DNA of 9,863 bases from Acidobacteria bacterium CG_4_9_14_3_um_filter_49_7 (GTDB lineage Bacteria; Acidobacteriota; Holophagae; Thermotomaculales; Thermotomaculaceae), in NCBI GenBank assembly GCA_002789615.1, contig PFTO01000136.1:1-9863 (forward strand), given 5' to 3'. Shown here piece by piece: positions 7,090-9,863 of the stretch (the first letter of the stretch is position 1; each line of letters begins with the position of its first letter). The notes under the pieces are model-generated. The model had not been told where the DNA came from and ran no database searches. It saw only the letters and a list, made by a program, of their open reading frames with translations. A program made the translations under genes and the position numbers.

Positions 7090-8346
7090 CTACGCCTTCG
7101 CGATGTCGCTGCGGTACACCATTCCGTCAAACCGAACAGCATCAATGCCATGATAGGCGACTGATCGTGCTTGTTCCACATCCCGCCCCATTCCGGTTAC
7201 TGCAAGAACACGCCCGCCTGCTGTAACGAGATTTCCATCTGCCATTTTTGTTCCGGCGTGAAACAATGTAGCCGAATCCGGAAAATCCGGAGAAATGCGA
7301 ATGGACAGACCTTTCCTGTATGCGCCGGGATATCCTGCCGACGCGCCCACAACGGTGACCGCCACTTCTTCTTTCAAAACCAGTTTTCCCGAAAGATTTC
7401 CGGCTGCAGTTGAGGCAAGGATCGGAACAATATCCGATTCAATCCGGGGAAAAATCACCTGACTCTCCGGGTCACCAAATCGCACATTGAATTCCAGAAC
7501 AAACGGACCGTTCTTTGTCAACATCAGTCCGAAAAAAACCGTTCCCCGAAATTCGATCTCATCCTGCCTGAGCCCGTTGATAAAGGACTGAATGATTCCA
7601 TATTCAATGGTAGACAACAGGGATTCGTTCACTCCCGGAGCCGGCGACACCGCCCCCATCCCTCCGGTATTGGGTCCTTTTTCCCCGTCAAATATCTTCT
7701 TATGATCCTTCGCTGTTGGTAGAACCACATAGGATTTTCCATCGGTAATAATGTGAATCGATGCTTCCACACCAACGAGAAATTCTTCCAGCACGACCCT
7801 GGCCCCGGCTTCTCCGAATGCCCGTTTTCCCATGACTGTTTCTATAGCCGATTCAGCCGACTTCAAATCTTCACAGAGGAGGACGCCTTTCCCCGCCGCA
7901 AGCCCGTCCGCCTTTACGACAAGGGGAACCTCCGCGTCGTCGGAAGACAGAAAAGTAAGGGCGTCTTCCTGATTGTCAAAGGTATGGCTGGCCGCAGTGG
8001 GGATGCCATGGCGGAACATAAACTCTTTGGCAAAAACCTTTGAGCCTTCCAATATCGCCCCGGTCCGGGATGGTCCAAATACCGCCAGTCCAACTGCTCG
8101 AAACCGGTCGGCAAGGCCATCCACCAGGGGTTGTTCAGGTCCCACCACCGTTAAGTCAATGTCATTTTCCAGGGCAAACTCCAGCAATGCGTCCAGATTT
8201 CCAGCTTCGATGGGCACATTTTCCCCAACTTCCGCAGTTCCGGGGTTCCCCGGAGCACAGAAAATATGGGACACCAGTTCTGAGGATGCAATTTTCCAGC
8301 AAAGCGCATGCTCACGTCCACCGCCGCCAACCACGAGAACCTTCAT
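7090..8346 (-). CDS. purD: Phosphoribosylamine--glycine ligase (GAR synthetase)
   Basis: PurD uses ATP to join glycine to 5-phosphoribosylamine, the second step of de novo purine synthesis. At 418 aa it has the usual length. Family motifs follow in order: MKVLVVGGGGREHAL at the start, CAPGNPGTAE (30-39), VGPEQPLVDG (68-77), GSKVFAKEFMFRHGIPTA (101-118), the ATP-grasp loop KADGLAAGKGV (145-155), DGEKGPNTGGMGAVSP (220-235), the metal-binding LEFNVRFGDPESQ (284-296) and the C-terminal GYPGAYRKG (338-346). The ATG at 8346 has GGAG 6 bases upstream. A 119-base gap separates it from the membrane-protein gene. I see no clear terminator there and only a weak promoter candidate (TTGCGG, 17 bases, TTAAAT), so read-through from the strong promoter at 9550-9578 is plausible but not shown. 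No other purine gene is in view. Confidence 0.98.
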   Translation of the reverse strand: MKVLVVGGGGREHALCWKIASSELVSHIFCAPGNPGTAEVGENVPIEAGNLDALLEFALENDIDLTVVGPEQPLVDGLADRFRAVGLAVFGPSRTGAILEGSKVFAKEFMFRHGIPTAASHTFDNQEDALTFLSSDDAEVPLVVKADGLAAGKGVLLCEDLKSAESAIETVMGKRAFGEAGARVVLEEFLVGVEASIHIITDGKSYVVLPTAKDHKKIFDGEKGPNTGGMGAVSPAPGVNESLLSTIEYGIIQSFINGLRQDEIEFRGTVFFGLMLTKNGPFVLEFNVRFGDPESQVIFPRIESDIVPILASTAAGNLSGKLVLKEEVAVTVVGASAGYPGAYRKGLSIRISPDFPDSATLFHAGTKMADGNLVTAGGRVLAVTGMGRDVEQARSVAYHGIDAVRFDGMVYRSDIAKA

Positions 8347-8465
8347 TCCACTCTCCCGTAATCATCGTTCAATACTGACATTTAACAACATTACGCAGCA
8401 AACCGCAAGGGGAAGATAAGGTGAGAAAAATTGGAATCTATTTTATAATGAGAATGTTGCCTTAT

Positions 8466-8873
8466 TTATTCTTCAGAATTTACCGGAACACCCTTTTCAA
8501 CTTCGTGACGCCCCCGAATGACGTCCATCACGTCAATAATGGCAAAATAATTCAGGACTGCGGCAGTAATCAGAAAAGATGTTCCAAACTCAAAAGTGAA
8601 GCTCTTGACTATACCCGCACTGTATGGAGTTAACGCAAGAGCCACATATAATGGGCCCAATCCCAGTTCCACCAGCGCACCCCACTGGAACAGGACATTT
8701 TCGTCTCCCGGAGTGTACACCTGCCCGTGAAGATAAATGCCGTAAACATACATAAAGACAATGATCCCACCGAGCACACAGGCACGGCGTTTCTGTCCAA
8801 GGAGATAATGGCCCAGGCCTGGGAAAAGCCACGCCATGCACATCATAAAAATTTCTCTACGGTCTATATTCAT
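8466..8873 (-). CDS. Small four-helix membrane protein, DUF6677-like
   Basis: The 135-aa product has four likely membrane segments (about 8-24, 31-49, 62-84 and 97-118), a short basic loop QKRR between the first two, and a charged tail ending VPVNSEE. The first segment, MAWLFPGLGHYLLGQKRR, followed by a Gly-rich second helix is the pattern I associate with DUF6677, a family of unknown function known to me mainly from Acidobacteriota; this is from memory. The ATG at 8873 directly follows the TAA of the upstream gene (TAAATG), with AGGA 9 bases before it, so the two are almost certainly one translational unit. The pairing suggests an envelope-associated role with that partner. No enzymatic motif is visible. 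Confidence 0.85.
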   Translation of the reverse strand: MNIDRREIFMMCMAWLFPGLGHYLLGQKRRACVLGGIIVFMYVYGIYLHGQVYTPGDENVLFQWGALVELGLGPLYVALALTPYSAGIVKSFTFEFGTSFLITAAVLNYFAIIDVMDVIRGRHEVEKGVPVNSEE

Positions 8874-9518
8874 TTATGAAGTCCTGATCACATACTTGAT
8901 ATCTGCAGATTCATATTCGCCGTGTTCCCCCTCAATGTTGAGGGTAAACGTACCGGCCGACAATTCCGGAATGGAAAAGGCTGTCTCAAAAATCCCGGCA
9001 CCATCGGTATACCCTTCCGTTACCAGTGTGGGCTCCTGCTGTGTGCTCAGAATTTTCACCATCACCTTAACCCGGGAAACCGGATCGCCGCCATTTCTCG
9101 CCATCGCAGATAATTTGAGGTGAATTTTGGAGCCGGACCGAAATTCCTGCCCTTCATCCTCCAGAACCAGAATCATTTCATCCTTGGCGCTGGAATGGTT
9201 AAGATAGGCCAGCACCACCTCATCAAGGGTCTTTTTCGAAAGGAGCTCATCCAATGAAGCGTCATCCCCCTCATCATACTTGCCCACTTTGATATCCCGG
9301 ATTACCCTGCGATGCTGGTCTTCCATCAGCTGTGTGATCAACGTCTCGTCAAATCCATCCACAATCTTCTCTGAATAGTCAAAGCGAATGGAATCAAGAA
9401 TCTGTCCACCGACATAAATCAAACTCTCAATCTTGGGGTTGGACTCGCCCTTATCTTCCGTCTGGACATGGAAAAGCCGGCCGCCATGTTTCACATCTGT
9501 GTTGAACCCAGTAATCAT
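8874..9518 (-). CDS. Uncharacterised protein with conserved MITGFNTDVKHGG start and Ig-like C-terminal half
   Basis: The 214-aa product has no signal peptide or membrane segment. The N-terminal part (1-50) reads MITGFNTDVKHGGRLFHVQT, then EDKGESNPKIESLIYVGG; proteins beginning this way occur in several bacterial phyla without a known function, as far as I recall. A charged region (about 70-110) with a helical stretch LDELLSKKTLDEVVLAYL follows. Residues about 125-212 look like a single Ig-type beta-sandwich: GSKIHLKLSAMARNGG, VKVMVKIL, TDGAGIFETAFSIPELSAGT, FTLNIEGEHG. I chose the ATG at 9518 because the open frame extending to 9578 runs back through the promoter at 9550-9578, and because GGGAGGGAG lies about 8 bases upstream. 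It is the first gene of the run and abuts the membrane-protein gene. A structural or adaptor role is possible; no catalytic motif is visible. Confidence 0.85.
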   Translation of the reverse strand: MITGFNTDVKHGGRLFHVQTEDKGESNPKIESLIYVGGQILDSIRFDYSEKIVDGFDETLITQLMEDQHRRVIRDIKVGKYDEGDDASLDELLSKKTLDEVVLAYLNHSSAKDEMILVLEDEGQEFRSGSKIHLKLSAMARNGGDPVSRVKVMVKILSTQQEPTLVTEGYTDGAGIFETAFSIPELSAGTFTLNIEGEHGEYESADIKYVIRTS

Positions 9519-9549
9519 CGGGCATCTCCCTCCCAAAATTTCAATCCTG

Positions 9550-9578
9550 ATTATACACACACACAGAATCATCGTCAA
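9550..9578 (-). promoter_or_regulatory. Near-consensus sigma-70 promoter with GT-repeat spacer
   Basis: On the minus strand TTGACG (9578-9573) is followed by exactly 17 bases and TATAAT (9555-9550). This matches the consensus at 11 of 12 positions. Initiation would fall near 9543, leaving a leader of about 25 bases with GGGAGGGAG before the ATG at 9518. Most of the spacer's downstream half is an alternating GT run (AC run on the plus strand, 9555-9565). It should drive the two uncharacterised genes and perhaps the purD to nucleosidase run beyond them. Confidence 0.85.
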
Positions 9579-9863
9579 CTGTGGTGGAAGAAGGAAAAAC
9601 TAAGGATAGAGCTAAGGCCGTGACTTGAAAGAGTGGGCAGTGTATTCAGCTGCCTCAGTCTCAAGATGGAACTGCGTCACATCGGGTAATCCCCGGAAAT
9701 GCACCTATTCAAAGGCTTTATGAATCTAAAACTAATTACAAGTCCGTGTATCTTCCGGATAGTTATTCATTTGAATACACACCTTTTCCTTCACCTACAG
9801 CACTGCATTCACTTAAAGCCAACAACAACTGTTCCTATTTGGTGAGCTGTCTCACATTTGTTC
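9579..9863. other. Upstream region at the right edge, no gene seen
   Basis: These 285 bases lie behind the strong promoter. No frame of useful length opens on either strand, and I see no tRNA or recognised riboswitch. The only feature I would mark is the palindrome TATTCATTTGAATA at 9764-9777. It is about 190 bases upstream of the -35 element, which is far for a simple operator of that promoter; it may serve a gene outside the window. Confidence 0.5.
9764..9777. repeat. 14-base palindrome in the upstream region
   Basis: TATTCA and TGAATA are perfect inverted arms around TT. The size and symmetry fit a dimeric regulator site, but one site of this length in AT-rich sequence may be chance. Confidence 0.3.

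Noticed and set aside
6300..7226. Plus-strand open frame of 308 codons
   Set aside because: It is antisense to cinA and the end of purD, both unmistakable; the His/Pro-rich translation shows no recognisable domain.
8347..8465. A purD-specific promoter or a terminator in the 119-base gap
   Set aside because: The best promoter pair (TTGCGG, 17 bases, TTAAAT) matches consensus at only 7 of 12 positions and no hairpin with a U-run is visible, so neither is called.
9519..9578. N-terminal extension of the uncharacterised gene to 9578
   Set aside because: It would run back through the -10 and -35 elements of the strong promoter; the conserved MITGFNTD start at 9518 has a good ribosome binding site.
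9579..9863. A tRNA, riboswitch or small RNA gene at the right edge
   Set aside because: No T-loop consensus, cloverleaf arms or known riboswitch core could be found by reading.

Overview
All convincing genes in this window lie on the minus strand, so the biological reading order runs from the right end to the left. Base composition looks close to balanced by eye. The AT-rich exception is the gap at about 3380-3600. The mix of genes fits a free-living Gram-negative-type bacterium. It includes a secreted multidomain subtilase, a DUF6677-like membrane protein, and a protein that begins MITGFNTDVKHGG. Acidobacteriota or a related lineage is my best guess, but this rests on family recall and confidence is low.

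Region 1 (about 8466-9863). A near-consensus sigma-70 promoter (TTGACG, 17-nt spacer, TATAAT; 9550-9578) sits about 25-32 bases upstream of a 214-aa protein of unknown function with an Ig-like C-terminal half. A 135-aa four-helix membrane protein follows directly (stop codon and ATG abut).

Region 2 (3632-8346). After a 119-base gap with no visible terminator comes a tight housekeeping run: purD (purine synthesis), cinA (NMN deamidase/competence-damage family), thpR (2'-5' RNA ligase-like cyclic phosphodiesterase), gpsA (glycerol-3-phosphate dehydrogenase), and a small MTAN-like nucleosidase. purD-cinA are 13 bases apart and cinA-thpR overlap by 8 bases. thpR-gpsA are separated by 70 bases, which hold a possible 23-codon ORF with a 4-base ATGA overlap with gpsA. 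The nucleosidase reading frame opens inside gpsA and has no ATG, GTG or TTG early enough to include its conserved first strand and probable catalytic Glu. It therefore seems to use a rare ATC or ATT start.

Region 3 (3056-3631). A 576-base gap without a convincing gene, containing an AT-rich palindromic block and a long-armed inverted repeat in what would be the leader of the next gene.

Region 4 (1-3055). The first 1018 codons of a secreted KP-43-like subtilisin. It has a signal peptide, propeptide, S8 catalytic domain with the full Asp/His/Asn/Ser set, a KP-43-type beta-sandwich, a fibronectin III domain, a MAM-like jelly roll, and the start of an Ig-like repeat. The gene continues past the left edge.

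I found no mobile element, CRISPR array, rRNA, tRNA or obvious novel defence system. The points most worth checking are the non-canonical nucleosidase start, the mini-ORF coupled to gpsA, the GT-repeat spacer in the strong promoter, and the uncharacterised gene pair upstream of purD.
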